Origin: Clostridium novyi NT
Lineage (GTDB): Bacteria > Bacillota > Clostridia > Clostridiales > Clostridiaceae
Reading direction: 5' to 3'
DNA: 64,000 bases
NCBI RefSeq assembly: GCF_000014125.1
Contig: NC_008593.1
Location: 1-64,000, forward strand
Positions 18,723 to 27,763 of this stretch are shown one piece after another (positions within the stretch are counted from its first letter, which is position 1; each line of letters opens with the position of its first letter). The position numbers were made by a program, and so were the translations under genes. Below the pieces are notes generated by a model. That model was not told the DNA's origin, did no database searches, and worked only from the letters and a program-made list of their open reading frames with translations.

Positions 18723-20057
18723 ATGGAAACACCTCTTAGAGTTTTGCCACATAATATACAGGCTGAACAAACAGTACTTGGATGTATGATTAAAGACAAA
18801 ACATCTATTGCTCAATCAGCAGAGGCTTTAAGGGGAGAAGATTTTTATAGGGAAAGTCATCAGATTATATTTAATGCTATATATGAGCTTTACTCAAAAG
18901 ACATTCCTGTAGATATGGTAACATTAATAGAGAAATTAAAATCTACTGATAAGTTACAAATTGTAGGCGGAATTACTTATATAACGGAATTAAGTAATTC
19001 CGTCGAATCAACTATAAACGTAAATTCATACATAAAAATTGTTGAAGAAAAATCTATTTTAAGAAAGCTTATAAAAGCTTCAGCAGATATTACAGAAGAG
19101 TGTTACTTAAATCAAGAAGATGTACCAAGTGTACTTGATAAAGCGGAAAAAAGAGTATTTGATATAGCAGAAAAGAGAACTTCAAGTGATTTTGAACCTA
19201 TAAGTAATGTTCTCGAAAGAGGCTTTGAGCAAATAGAAAAGATTTTTAATAATAAGGGAGAAACAACAGGAATTCCATCAGGTTTTCCAGAGCTTGATGC
19301 AAAAACATCAGGATTTCAACCAGGTGATATGATATTAATTGCAGCAAGACCTTCTATGGGAAAAACAACATTTGCTATAAATATAGCTGAATACGCAGCT
19401 ATAAGAGAAGGTAAAAATGTTGTTGTGTTCTCACTTGAAATGTCAAAAGAACAATTAGCATATAAAATACTTTGTTCAGAAGCAAACGTAGATATGTTAA
19501 AACTAAGAACTGGTGAATTAGAAGATGGGGATTGGGAACGAATAGCTAAGGCTTCAGGACCTATTGCAGCATCAAATATTTATATAGATGATACTGCGGG
19601 TGTATCTGTTATGGAAATGAGATCTAAGTGCAGAAGATTAAAAATAGAACATGGAATAGACCTTATAGTAATAGACTATCTTCAACTTATGAGTGGAAGT
19701 TCAGGTTCTGAAAGTAGACAACAAGAGGTATCTGAAATATCAAGATCCATAAAAGCACTGGCAAAGGAAATGCATTGTCCAGTTATAGCATTATCACAGT
19801 TATCTCGTGCTCCAGAGCAAAGAGCAGATCACAGACCTATGTTATCTGACCTTAGAGAATCAGGTTCAATAGAGCAGGATGCTGACCTTGTTATGTTCTT
19901 ATATAGAGATGAGTATTATAACAAGGAAACTGAAGACAAAAATATAGCAGAATGTATAATTGCAAAACAAAGAAACGGTCCAGTTGGAACTGTAAAACTT
20001 GCTTGGCTTGGACAGTACAGTAAGTTTGGTAGATTAGATATTATACATCAAGAATAA
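18723..20057 (+). CDS. dnaB: Replicative DNA helicase DnaB (DnaC in Bacillus naming)
   Basis: A protein of 444 residues. The N-terminal domain starts LPHNIQAEQTVLGCM, followed by the RecA-like motor domain: Walker A ARPSMGKTTFAINIAEYAA, Walker B DLIVIDYLQLMSG, and RESGSIEQDADLVMFLYRDEYY. It unwinds DNA at the fork as a hexamer. Its loader (DnaI) and a DnaD-like initiator are encoded at 37.9-39.9 kb. It is followed by a terminator shared with hsp18. Confidence 0.97.
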   Translation: METPLRVLPHNIQAEQTVLGCMIKDKTSIAQSAEALRGEDFYRESHQIIFNAIYELYSKDIPVDMVTLIEKLKSTDKLQIVGGITYITELSNSVESTINVNSYIKIVEEKSILRKLIKASADITEECYLNQEDVPSVLDKAEKRVFDIAEKRTSSDFEPISNVLERGFEQIEKIFNNKGETTGIPSGFPELDAKTSGFQPGDMILIAARPSMGKTTFAINIAEYAAIREGKNVVVFSLEMSKEQLAYKILCSEANVDMLKLRTGELEDGDWERIAKASGPIAASNIYIDDTAGVSVMEMRSKCRRLKIEHGIDLIVIDYLQLMSGSSGSESRQQEVSEISRSIKALAKEMHCPVIALSQLSRAPEQRADHRPMLSDLRESGSIEQDADLVMFLYRDEYYNKETEDKNIAECIIAKQRNGPVGTVKLAWLGQYSKFGRLDIIHQE

Positions 20058-20058
20058 G

Positions 20059-20093
20059 AAAAGATGTGACTATAAAAATCACATCTTTTTTTA
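20059..20093. terminator. Bidirectional terminator between dnaB and hsp18
   Basis: AAAGATGTGA and TCACATCTTT form a perfect ten-pair stem around ctataaaaa, flanked by As and by Ts. It serves both convergent genes. Confidence 0.9.
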
Positions 20094-20531
20094 TTATTTA
20101 ATTTCTATTCTTTTTTGATTTCTGTTATTTTTCTTTGGAAGAACTAATTTTAAAACACCATTTTCAAAATTAGCCTCAATATTATCTTCATCAATATCAT
20201 TTATAAAGAAACTTCTTTTAAATTCTCCATAATGTCTTTCACGTCTTACATAGTTATTTTCATCATCTTTATCTTCTATAGAATCTTCACGTTTTGCTGA
20301 AATTGTTAAATATCCATTTTCATAGTAAAGGTCTAAATTTTCTTTTTTCATTCCAGGAAGATCAGCCTCAACTAAGTAAGCATTTTCAGTGTCTCTAACA
20401 TCTACATTAAATCCATTGTTCATAGTTTTTGGAAAGAAGTCATCATTAAAGAAGTTATCAAATAAATTATTGAAAAAGTCTTCTCTCCTTCTTAAATTTC
20501 CATGGTTTCTAAAAGGAATCATTTCAAACAT
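20094..20531 (-). CDS. hsp18: 18 kDa small heat-shock protein (Hsp20/alpha-crystallin)
   Basis: A protein of 145 residues. The N-terminal arm begins MFEMIPFRNHGNLRRREDFF; the alpha-crystallin domain contains DVRDTENAYLVEADLPGM and ends in NGVLKLVLPKK, with a basic tail. It acts as a holdase chaperone. AAGGAGG precedes the ATG. The promoter carries a CtsR operator (20628-20644), so heat induction through CtsR is expected. Confidence 0.93.
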   Translation of the reverse strand: MFEMIPFRNHGNLRRREDFFNNLFDNFFNDDFFPKTMNNGFNVDVRDTENAYLVEADLPGMKKENLDLYYENGYLTISAKREDSIEDKDDENNYVRRERHYGEFKRSFFINDIDEDNIEANFENGVLKLVLPKKNNRNQKRIEIK

Positions 20532-20614
20532 TATAAAAAACCTCCTTAATATATTAAATATTTTATTTAAATTAACTTGCTATTAACTACCAGGTGATTA
20601 CCTTGTATGCTTAT

Positions 20615-20644
20615 ATAATAAGCTAAAAGTCAAAGAAAGTCAAA
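20615..20644 (-). promoter_or_regulatory. hsp18 promoter with overlapping CtsR operator
   Basis: On the minus strand -35 TTGACT (20643-20638) and -10 TATTAT (20620-20615) are 17 bases apart. The plus-strand direct repeat AGTCAAA-GAA-AGTCAAA (20628-20644) matches the CtsR heptad consensus RGTCAAA-NAN-RGTCAAA exactly and covers the -35 and spacer. Confidence 0.85.
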
Positions 20645-20783
20645 GTCTAAAAAATTGAGGTTTAAAAAGCTATAATTAAAAAGAAATATAAAGAGTCTAA
20701 TATTTTAAAATAATAATAAATTTTAATATAATAAGTGGATTTTTAAAAAATTTTAAGAAGAATACTGATTATTGCACAAAACA

Positions 20784-20812
20784 TTGATTAAATTTTTAAT
20801 TAGGAGTAAAAT
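20784..20812 (+). promoter_or_regulatory. Promoter of tRNA-Thr
   Basis: TTGATT (20784-20789) and TAAAAT (20807-20812) are 17 bases apart, ending 18 bases before the tRNA. Confidence 0.65.
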
Positions 20813-20830
20813 TGTATATATAAATAAAAT

Positions 20831-20906
<76 letters not shown>

Positions 20907-20925
20907 AGAAAAGTTATTAGCTTGA

Positions 20926-20967
20926 AGGTTGAGATTACAAACATATCTTAGCCTCTTTTATTTTTTG
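20926..20967 (+). terminator. Terminator after tRNA-Thr
   Basis: AGGTTGAGAT (20926-20935) and ATCTTAGCCT (20945-20954) form ten pairs with two G-U wobbles, followed by a T-rich run. Confidence 0.75.
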
Positions 20968-21079
20968 ATAAACAAGTAATTTTCATAGAGAGGTAGTATT
21001 CAAGAAAAAAAGTACAAAATAAAGGGTATTTGAGATATACTATTGTAGTAAAATAATAAGTAATGAAAATAAAAATGGT

Positions 21080-21102
21080 ATAAAGTACAAGTTATACTTT
21101 AT
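21080..21102 (+). promoter_or_regulatory. Inverted repeat upstream of degV pair (operator-like)
   Basis: ATAAAGTA (21080-21087) and TACTTTAT (21095-21102) are perfect inverted arms with a seven-base centre, ending about 25 bases before the first degV start. It could be an operator or a 5' UTR hairpin; the binding factor is unknown. Confidence 0.4.
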
Positions 21103-21126
21103 AATGAACATAAAGGAGATTTTAAA

Positions 21127-21984
21127 ATGGCAATAAGAATAGTAACTGATAGCGGGTCTGATTTACCTAAAGATATTATTGAAAAGTATAATATTAAGTT
21201 TTTACCCTTATATGTATATGTTAACGATGAACCATATTTAGACGGCGTAACTATTGAACATAAAGAAGTTTATGATGGTATGAGAAAGGGCAATATGTAT
21301 AAGACAGCCCAAATACCACCAAATGTATTTTATGATGCTTTTAAAGAGTGTGCTGAAAACAATGATACATGTATTTATATAGGTTTTTCGTCAGAACTTT
21401 CAGGAACTTATCAATCATCAATGATAGCAAAGGAAGATATTTTAGAAGAATATCCTGATTTTGATATACATGTTATAGATACAAAATCTGCATCACTGGG
21501 ACTTGGACTTGTGGTTTATAAGGCTGCTCAAATGGTTATGGAAGGAAAGACTAAAGAAGAGGTCTTAGAAGCTATTGAGTTTAACAGTAAACATATGGAA
21601 GGAATCTTTACTGTTGATGATTTAGAATATCTATATAAAGGCGGAAGAGTAAGTAGGGGTTCTGCCGTAATAGGTGGACTTTTAAATATTAAACCTATAT
21701 TAAATATAGAAAAGGGTAAACTAATTCCTATAGATAAAGTTAGAGGAAGAAAAAAAGTTTTAAAGAAAATTTTAGAGTTAGTAAGAGAACGTGGTGTGGA
21801 TTTAGAAAATCAAACAATAGCAATATCTCATGGAGATGATATAGAAGCAGCAGAAAAAGTAAAGGAAATCTTTAAAGAAGAATTTGGCTCAAAGGATTTC
21901 TTAATAAGTACCATTGGAGGAGTAATAGGCTCCCATGTAGGACCTGGAACTGTTGCAGTATTTTTTCTTAACGATATTAAATAA
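21127..21984 (+). CDS. DegV family fatty-acid-binding protein (first copy)
   Basis: A protein of 285 residues. DegV hallmarks: IRIVTDSGSDLP at the start, the fatty-acid-carboxylate region GFSSELSGTYQSS, the DTKSASLGLG segment, and VDDLEYLYKGGRVSR. DegV/FakB proteins present fatty acids to the kinase FakA for phosphorylation. No fakA is nearby. A second, clearly diverged copy follows after 18 bases, probably cotranscribed. Confidence 0.9.
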   Translation: MAIRIVTDSGSDLPKDIIEKYNIKFLPLYVYVNDEPYLDGVTIEHKEVYDGMRKGNMYKTAQIPPNVFYDAFKECAENNDTCIYIGFSSELSGTYQSSMIAKEDILEEYPDFDIHVIDTKSASLGLGLVVYKAAQMVMEGKTKEEVLEAIEFNSKHMEGIFTVDDLEYLYKGGRVSRGSAVIGGLLNIKPILNIEKGKLIPIDKVRGRKKVLKKILELVRERGVDLENQTIAISHGDDIEAAEKVKEIFKEEFGSKDFLISTIGGVIGSHVGPGTVAVFFLNDIK

Positions 21985-22002
21985 GTAAGGGGGATAAAGC
22001 AT

Positions 22003-22839
22003 ATGGATATAAAAATTGTTGCAGATAGTAGTTGTGATTTATCACAGGAATTAAAAGAAGAAATGAACATCGACATTGCTCCTTTAACATTAATTTTAGA
22101 GGGCAAAGAATATATAGACAATGAAGAATTAAATGTATCAGAATATATTGAGAATATGGCAAACTGTAAGACATCACCTAAAACAGCATGTCCTTCTCCA
22201 CAAGATTATATAGAAAAATATAAAGGAGAAGAAAGTGTATTTGTAGTGCCATTATCATCAAAATTAAGTGGAAGCTACAACAGTGCTGTACTTGCTAAGA
22301 ATTTATTTTTAGATGAAATAGGAAACAAATTCATTCATGTATTTGATTCTGTTACAGCATCAGTAGGTCAAACTATAATATCTCTTAAAATAAATGAGCT
22401 TTCAAAGCTTAATTTAGGAGAATTAGAAATTGTAGAAAAGGTTAATAAATACATAAGTGAAATGAAAACATTTTTCTTATTAGAAAGTTTAGATCACCTA
22501 GCAAAGGCAGGAAGATTAAATCCTATTATTGCAAAGGTTGCAAACATGTTATCTATAAAACCAATTATGGGTTCTAATGATGATGGAACTATAAGAATGG
22601 TTGAAAAGACTAGAGGTTATAAAAAAGCCTTCAAGAGATTTATAGATATAATCGGAGAAGAAGGAAGCAACTTAGAGCAAAAGGTACTTGGAATTGCTCA
22701 TTGCAATTGTCTTGAAAGAGCTCTTCAATTTAAAGAAGAGGTTTTAAAGAGATATAATTTTAAGGACATAGTAGTTGTTGAAATGTCTGGACTAAGCACA
22801 ACTTATGCAGATAATGGAGGTCTTGTAATAGCGTTTTAG
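22003..22839 (+). CDS. DegV family fatty-acid-binding protein (second copy)
   Basis: A protein of 278 residues. It begins MDIKIVADSSCDLSQEL and keeps PLSSKLSGSYNSAV, FDSVTASVGQ and LDHLAKAGRLN, all expected DegV positions. It shares family motifs with the preceding protein but differs in most residues, which suggests a different acyl-chain preference, as known for multiple FakB proteins in one cell. It is followed by a terminator, so the two form a two-gene unit. Confidence 0.9.
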   Translation: MDIKIVADSSCDLSQELKEEMNIDIAPLTLILEGKEYIDNEELNVSEYIENMANCKTSPKTACPSPQDYIEKYKGEESVFVVPLSSKLSGSYNSAVLAKNLFLDEIGNKFIHVFDSVTASVGQTIISLKINELSKLNLGELEIVEKVNKYISEMKTFFLLESLDHLAKAGRLNPIIAKVANMLSIKPIMGSNDDGTIRMVEKTRGYKKAFKRFIDIIGEEGSNLEQKVLGIAHCNCLERALQFKEEVLKRYNFKDIVVVEMSGLSTTYADNGGLVIAF

Positions 22840-22846
22840 ATAAATT

Positions 22847-22897
22847 AATCACATAACGAATTGATATTTTAAAGCAATTGGTTATGTGATTTTTATT
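22847..22897 (+). terminator. Terminator after degV pair
   Basis: AATCACATAAC and GTTATGTGATT, with an inner GAATTG/CAATTG extension, form a long stem ending in Ts. Confidence 0.85.
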
Positions 22898-23080
22898 TAT
22901 CTATATTTAAGTAATAAAATTCCTCATATTGAAAATTTATAAATAATTTTATATAAGTACTTTATTATTTTATAAATAATAAGTATAATAGGAGTAGTTA
23001 TATTTAGTACATTTGTTTGCCGATAAAAAACAAAATGAAATTATAATATTATATATGATATAAATAAGGGGGCATAGATT

Positions 23081-24370
23081 ATGAAAAAAGTAAGCATTGC
23101 ATTATTAGGACTTGGAAATGTAGGTAGGGGAGTATGGAAGATACTAGATGCAAATAAAGAGGAGATAAGAGAAAGATCTGGTTACGAAATAGAAGTTTCT
23201 AAAATATTAGTTAGGGATAGAAACAAAAATAGGGGCATAGATGTACCAGATAAAATAATAACAACTAATGCTGACGAAATATTTGAAGATGAAAATATAA
23301 AGATAGTAGTAGAATTAATGGGCGGAGTTGATCCTGCTAAAGAATATATGATAAGGGCTATGAAAAATAAAAAACATGTAGTAACAGCAAATAAACTTGC
23401 AGTTGCAACTTGTGGTTCTGAACTTTTAAAAACAGCACAAGAAGAAAACGTAAGATTATGTTATGAAGCAAGTGTTGCTGGGGGAATTCCAATAATACAT
23501 GGATTAAGTGAAAGCTTAACAGCAAATAAAATTGAACAAATAGTGGGGATTATAAACGGAACAACAAATTACATATTAACAAAAATGCGCTTAGATAATA
23601 TGGATTTTAAAGAAGCGCTAAAAGAAGCACAAGAAAAGGGTTATGCAGAAGCTGATCCAACATCAGATGTTGAAGGATATGATGCTGTTTATAAACTTGC
23701 TATATTAACTTATCTTGCATTTGGTAAAAAGGTAAATGTAGATTCAATATATAGAGAAGGAATTCAAAAGATAGAATCAGTAGACATAGATTATGCTAAG
23801 GAATTTGGATATGTGATAAAGCTTTTAGCAATAGTTAAGGATGTAAATGACACTTTAGAATTAAGAGTTCATCCAACAATGATTCCAGAGAGACATCCTC
23901 TTGCTAATGTAAATGATTCTTTCAATGCAATATTCTTAAAGGGAAATGCAGTTGGAGATTTAATGATGTACGGACGTGGAGCTGGAGATCTTCCAACAGG
24001 AAGTGCGGTTGTTGGTGATATAATTTCTGTACTAAGAAATGAAACAGATCCATTATTTAAACTATCAAAACATAAATTAGGAAACGTTAAAAAGGTAAGT
24101 AGTATGGAAGATACGGAATGTGAATATTACATAAGAATGACTGTAAATGATGAACCAGGAGTTTTAGGTAATATAGCAGGTATTCTTGGAAAACATGATG
24201 TAAGCTTACTTTCAGTAATACAAAAGGCCAAAGAAGAAGAATCTGTAAAGCTAGTGTTTATAACTCATAAAACATTAGAAGGCAATATAAATAAGTCAAT
24301 GGAAGAAATGAAAAAGCTAAGTAGCGTTCAAAGTATAGAAAATATTATAAGAGTAGAAAAGTTACAATAA
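23081..24370 (+). CDS. hom: Homoserine dehydrogenase
   Basis: A protein of 429 residues that reduces aspartate semialdehyde to homoserine with NAD(P)H. The Rossmann motif GLGNVGRGVW begins at residue 9; ANKLAVA and the substrate region GIINGTTNYILTKM follow, then AEADPTSDVEGYDA. A C-terminal ACT domain (about 350-425, YIRMTVNDEPGVLGNIAGIL) suggests threonine feedback. It is followed by thrC. No T-box-like leader was seen upstream. Confidence 0.95.
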   Translation: MKKVSIALLGLGNVGRGVWKILDANKEEIRERSGYEIEVSKILVRDRNKNRGIDVPDKIITTNADEIFEDENIKIVVELMGGVDPAKEYMIRAMKNKKHVVTANKLAVATCGSELLKTAQEENVRLCYEASVAGGIPIIHGLSESLTANKIEQIVGIINGTTNYILTKMRLDNMDFKEALKEAQEKGYAEADPTSDVEGYDAVYKLAILTYLAFGKKVNVDSIYREGIQKIESVDIDYAKEFGYVIKLLAIVKDVNDTLELRVHPTMIPERHPLANVNDSFNAIFLKGNAVGDLMMYGRGAGDLPTGSAVVGDIISVLRNETDPLFKLSKHKLGNVKKVSSMEDTECEYYIRMTVNDEPGVLGNIAGILGKHDVSLLSVIQKAKEEESVKLVFITHKTLEGNINKSMEEMKKLSSVQSIENIIRVEKLQ

Positions 24371-24390
24371 GGGTTTAGGGGGCTAGATAC

Positions 24391-25881
24391 ATGGAAAAGA
24401 TTTTTTATAGAAGTACAAGAGGGAGAGAAGATAACATATCATCATCACAAGCTATATTAAAGGGAATAGCAGATGATGGAGGATTATTTGTACCAAACAG
24501 AATTCCTAAAATAGATAAATCACTACAGGAATTAAGTAAAATGAATTATAGAGAACTTGCATATTTTGTTATGAGCAAATTCTTTACTGATTTTACTGAA
24601 GAGGAACTAAGGATATGTATAGACAGGGCGTATGATAACAAGTTTGATACAGAAAATATAGCTGAAATAAAAAAAGTAGGTAATGATTTCTTTTTAGAAC
24701 TTTATCATGGACCAACTCTTGCATTTAAGGATATGGCTTTATCAATACTTCCTCATCTTTTAACTACATCTGCTAAAAAACAAAACCTAAACAAAGAAAT
24801 AGTAATTTTAACTGCAACATCAGGGGATACTGGTAAGGCAGCACTTGAAGGCTTTACAAATGTTGATGGAACAAAAATTATAGTATTCTTCCCAGAAGAA
24901 GGGGTAAGTGAAATTCAAAAGAAACAAATGGTTACTCATAAAGGAAACAATACTTATGTAGTTGGAATAGAAGGAAATTTTGATGATGCTCAAAGTGGAG
25001 TTAAAAAGATTTTTAGAGATGAGAACTTTATAGAGCTGTTAGATAAAAACAATTATGTGTTTTCTTCTGCAAACTCAATCAATATAGGTCGTCTAATTCC
25101 TCAAGTTGTATATTACTTCTATGGATATTTAAAAATGTGTAATATGAAAGAAGTAACTTTAGGAGAAAGCATAAATGTAACTGTTCCTACAGGAAACTTT
25201 GGAAACATACTTGCAGCATATTATGCAAAAACAATGGGTCTTCCAATTAATAAGCTTATATGTGCATCTAATGATAACAAAGTACTATATGAATTTTTAA
25301 GCACAGGAAGGTACGATAAGCTAAGAGAATTCGTAACAACAATATCACCTTCTATGGATATATTAATTTCAAGTAACCTTGAAAGACTTTTATATAGCAT
25401 AAGTGGAGAAAATCAAGATTTGGTAAGGTCGCTTATGAGTAATCTAGAAAGTAAAGGAAGCTATGAAATAACAAGTGATATGAAGGAAAGAATTAAAGAT
25501 TTCTACGGAAATTTTGCATCAGAAGATGAAACAAGAAAAGGAATAAAGGAAGTTTATCGAAGTAGTAAATATTTAATTGATACTCATACATCTGTTGCAT
25601 ATGGTGTTAATAAAAAGTATAAAGAAGAATTTAATGATAATAAAAAGACTTTAATAGCATCAACAGCTAGTCCATATAAATTCACTTATGCAGTTATGAA
25701 TGCTTTAGATGATAGCTTTAAGAATTACAATGATTTTAAACTTATAAAGGAAATGAATAAATTTGTAGGAGCTGAAGAACCAAAAGCAATAAAGGATATA
25801 GAAAAAAGAGAAGTTCTTCATAATGCAGTATGCAATAAAGATAATATGAAAGAAGAAATAAAAAGAATTTTAAATATATAA
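24391..25881 (+). CDS. thrC: Threonine synthase
   Basis: A protein of 496 residues, PLP enzyme converting O-phosphohomoserine to threonine. YRSTRG and ILKGIADDGGLFVP at the N-terminus and HGPTLAFKDMALS (with the PLP lysine) identify the longer, bacterial-fungal type. ATSGDTGKAALEGF and PTGNFGN bind PLP phosphate. It begins 20 bases after hom and ends at a terminator, so hom-thrC is a two-gene threonine unit without thrB. Confidence 0.95.
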   Translation: MEKIFYRSTRGREDNISSSQAILKGIADDGGLFVPNRIPKIDKSLQELSKMNYRELAYFVMSKFFTDFTEEELRICIDRAYDNKFDTENIAEIKKVGNDFFLELYHGPTLAFKDMALSILPHLLTTSAKKQNLNKEIVILTATSGDTGKAALEGFTNVDGTKIIVFFPEEGVSEIQKKQMVTHKGNNTYVVGIEGNFDDAQSGVKKIFRDENFIELLDKNNYVFSSANSINIGRLIPQVVYYFYGYLKMCNMKEVTLGESINVTVPTGNFGNILAAYYAKTMGLPINKLICASNDNKVLYEFLSTGRYDKLREFVTTISPSMDILISSNLERLLYSISGENQDLVRSLMSNLESKGSYEITSDMKERIKDFYGNFASEDETRKGIKEVYRSSKYLIDTHTSVAYGVNKKYKEEFNDNKKTLIASTASPYKFTYAVMNALDDSFKNYNDFKLIKEMNKFVGAEEPKAIKDIEKREVLHNAVCNKDNMKEEIKRILNI

Positions 25882-25906
25882 ATAAAATAGACTTCATATA
25901 CTATAT

Positions 25907-25942
25907 AAGGGTAGGAACAAATAAGTTCTTATCCTTTTTTGT
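25907..25942 (+). terminator. Terminator after thrC
   Basis: AAGGGTAGGAAC (25907-25918) pairs with GTTCTTATCCTT (25925-25936), with wobble pairing, followed by Ts. Confidence 0.8.
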
Positions 25943-25980
25943 ATGATATAATTATTTAAAAAGTAAAAGGGGGATTTAAA

Positions 25981-26967
25981 GTGAAGGAAGAAATTATAAA
26001 CCTACTGAAAGAAAATGAAGATAATTTCATATCTGGAGAGAAAATAAGTGAGAAACTTGGTATAAGTAGAGCTGCTGTTTGGAAGCATATTAAATCAATA
26101 AAAGAAGATGGATATGAAATAGAATCAATATCAAGAAAAGGGTACAAGCTTATTTCTTCACCAGACTTACTTACTTTTGAAGAAGTAAATCCTTATTTAA
26201 ATACAAAATACATAGGAAAAGATATAAGATATTATAATACAATAGATTCAACTAATACTAAAGCAAAGGAACTAGGAACTGCTGGAGCAAAAGAAGGAAC
26301 AGTAGTTATAAGTGAAGAACAAACAGGGGGACGAGGTAGACTTGGACGTCAGTGGGTATCTCCTAAATTTAATGGTATATGGATGTCTATTATTTTAAAA
26401 CCTGATATAGAACCAATGGATGCCTCTAAAATCACTCAAATTGGTGCAGCAGCAGTGTGCATGAGCATTAATGAGTTAGGACTAAAGGCTACTATAAAAT
26501 GGCCAAATGACATAGTTTTAAATGGAAAAAAGGTATGTGGAATTTTAACGGAAATGAGCGGAGAACTAAATAAGATAAACTACATAATTATGGGCATTGG
26601 AATAAATGTAAATATAGAAGATGAAGATTTCCCAGGAGATATAAAAGATATAGCAACATCAATAAAAATAGAAAGTGGGAAAAAAGTTAAACGTAAGGAA
26701 CTTGTTGCAAGTATATTTAATAATTTTGAAAGTCTATATGATGAATTTATAAACAGCGAAACTATAAAAAGATCCATAAATATTTGCAGAGAAAACTCTG
26801 CGCTTATAGGAAATGACATAAAGATAATAAAAAGAAATGAAGAAGTCTTTGCAAAAGCTATTGGATTAACTGAAGATGGAGAATTAATAGTTGAATACAA
26901 TGATGGCAAAGTGGACAAAATTGTATCTGGAGAGGTATCCGTTAGAGGAATGTATGGATATGTGTAA
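25981..26967 (+). CDS. birA: Bifunctional biotin ligase / biotin repressor BirA
   Basis: A protein of 328 residues. The N-terminal winged helix (KISEKLGISRAAVWKHIKSI, residues ~20-40) is a DNA-binding domain, so it can also repress biotin genes. The catalytic domain contains STNTKAKEL, the biotinyl-AMP loop GGRGRLGRQWVSP and KWPNDIVLNGKKVCGIL; a C-terminal SH3-like domain follows. It should biotinylate AccB (47.7 kb). The GTG start follows AAAGGGGGA. The next small gene starts 12 bases later. Confidence 0.94.
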   Translation: MKEEIINLLKENEDNFISGEKISEKLGISRAAVWKHIKSIKEDGYEIESISRKGYKLISSPDLLTFEEVNPYLNTKYIGKDIRYYNTIDSTNTKAKELGTAGAKEGTVVISEEQTGGRGRLGRQWVSPKFNGIWMSIILKPDIEPMDASKITQIGAAAVCMSINELGLKATIKWPNDIVLNGKKVCGILTEMSGELNKINYIIMGIGINVNIEDEDFPGDIKDIATSIKIESGKKVKRKELVASIFNNFESLYDEFINSETIKRSINICRENSALIGNDIKIIKRNEEVFAKAIGLTEDGELIVEYNDGKVDKIVSGEVSVRGMYGYV

Positions 26968-26979
26968 GGAGGATAAGGT

Positions 26980-27192
26980 ATGTTTGGGACAATAGATAGA
27001 TTTGAAGAGGAATTTGCAGTAGTAGAATTTGATGATAGAAAAGTAGTAAATATATTAAAAAATAAACTCCCAAAAGAAGCAAAAGAGGGAGACGTGTTAA
27101 AATTTCATCATGACATAATAACTATAGACTACAAAGAAACTGAAAAAAGAAAAAGAGAGATAGAAGATCTTACAAAAGATTTATTTGAATAA
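26980..27192 (+). CDS. DUF3006 domain-containing protein
   Basis: Seventy residues: FGTIDRFEEEFAVVEFDDRKVVNI is followed by LPKEAKEGDVL, the DUF3006 pattern of a small beta-rich domain, with a lysine/glutamate-rich helix at the end. GGAGG precedes the ATG and it is coupled to birA. The family has no established function. Confidence 0.85.
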   Translation: MFGTIDRFEEEFAVVEFDDRKVVNILKNKLPKEAKEGDVLKFHHDIITIDYKETEKRKREIEDLTKDLFE

Positions 27193-27197
27193 ATAGG

Positions 27198-27229
27198 GGA
27201 GCATTTGAATTATTACAAATGCTCCTTTA
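27198..27229 (+). terminator. Terminator after DUF3006 gene
   Basis: GGAGCATTTG (27198-27207) pairs perfectly with CAAATGCTCC (27216-27225), followed by a short T stretch. Confidence 0.8.
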
Positions 27230-27328
27230 ATTATAAATTTTTATAATAAGTTAAAACATTTTTATAAAAATCTATTGAAAATAACTTTTAATAGAAAATA
27301 ATGTATTATATAATAAATTCGTACATGC

Positions 27329-27362
27329 CATTGTAAACGTTTTAGACGCCGTTTATACAATG
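27329..27362. repeat. Imperfect inverted repeat upstream of small membrane protein
   Basis: CATTGTAAACG (27329-27339) and CGTTTATACAATG (27350-27362) are inverted arms with a two-base bulge, just upstream of the ribosome site of the next gene. It is a candidate operator or a 5' UTR hairpin. Confidence 0.5.
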
Positions 27363-27383
27363 AATAAAACAGGGGGGAGGGTT

Positions 27384-27620
27384 ATGGAAAAACAGATAAA
27401 AGTATTTAGCTCTATAGTTATATTATCAATATTTAATATATTTTCTGCTAAGATTGCCGAAAGATTAATAGTTTTTAAAAATAATTCTATTGATGAAGTT
27501 GACTATAGTGCTTTTATAAGTGCATTTTCAAGGTGCGTAAACTTTATGTATATTGTTATATGCATAGTTATACTTGTAATTTTTTATGAGGGAAAGAAGG
27601 ATAACGATAAACTTAAATAA
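27384..27620 (+). CDS. Small two-segment membrane protein (unrecognised)
   Basis: Seventy-eight residues with two hydrophobic stretches (about 9-25 and 50-70) separated by a charged loop (VFKNNSIDEVDYSAF) and a lysine-rich end. I do not recognise a family. An in-frame ATG at 27360 sits in an inverted repeat; GGGGGGAGG at 27373-27381 favours the ATG at 27384. The neighbours (birA unit and proBA) give no clear functional hint. A clean terminator follows, so it is its own transcription unit. Confidence 0.65.
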   Translation: MEKQIKVFSSIVILSIFNIFSAKIAERLIVFKNNSIDEVDYSAFISAFSRCVNFMYIVICIVILVIFYEGKKDNDKLK

Positions 27621-27668
27621 TAGTAAAAAGACAGGTATAACGTTGTGTATCTGTCTTTTTGCTATTAT
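27618..27668 (+). terminator. Terminator after small membrane protein
   Basis: AATAGTAAAAAGACAG and CTGTCTTTTTGCTATT form a long, nearly perfect stem. The flanking A and T runs may also serve the minus strand. Confidence 0.75.
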
Positions 27669-27763
27669 GTTTATAATTTTAAAATTATATAATTTTAAAG
27701 ATAAAACTTAAATAAAAATAGTGCTGATAAAAAATTATCCGCACTATTTTAGTTTCTTAGTTG

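Noticed and set aside
23000..23080. Possible T-box or threonine leader before hom
   Set aside because: No specifier loop, T-box motif or antiterminator pairing was found.
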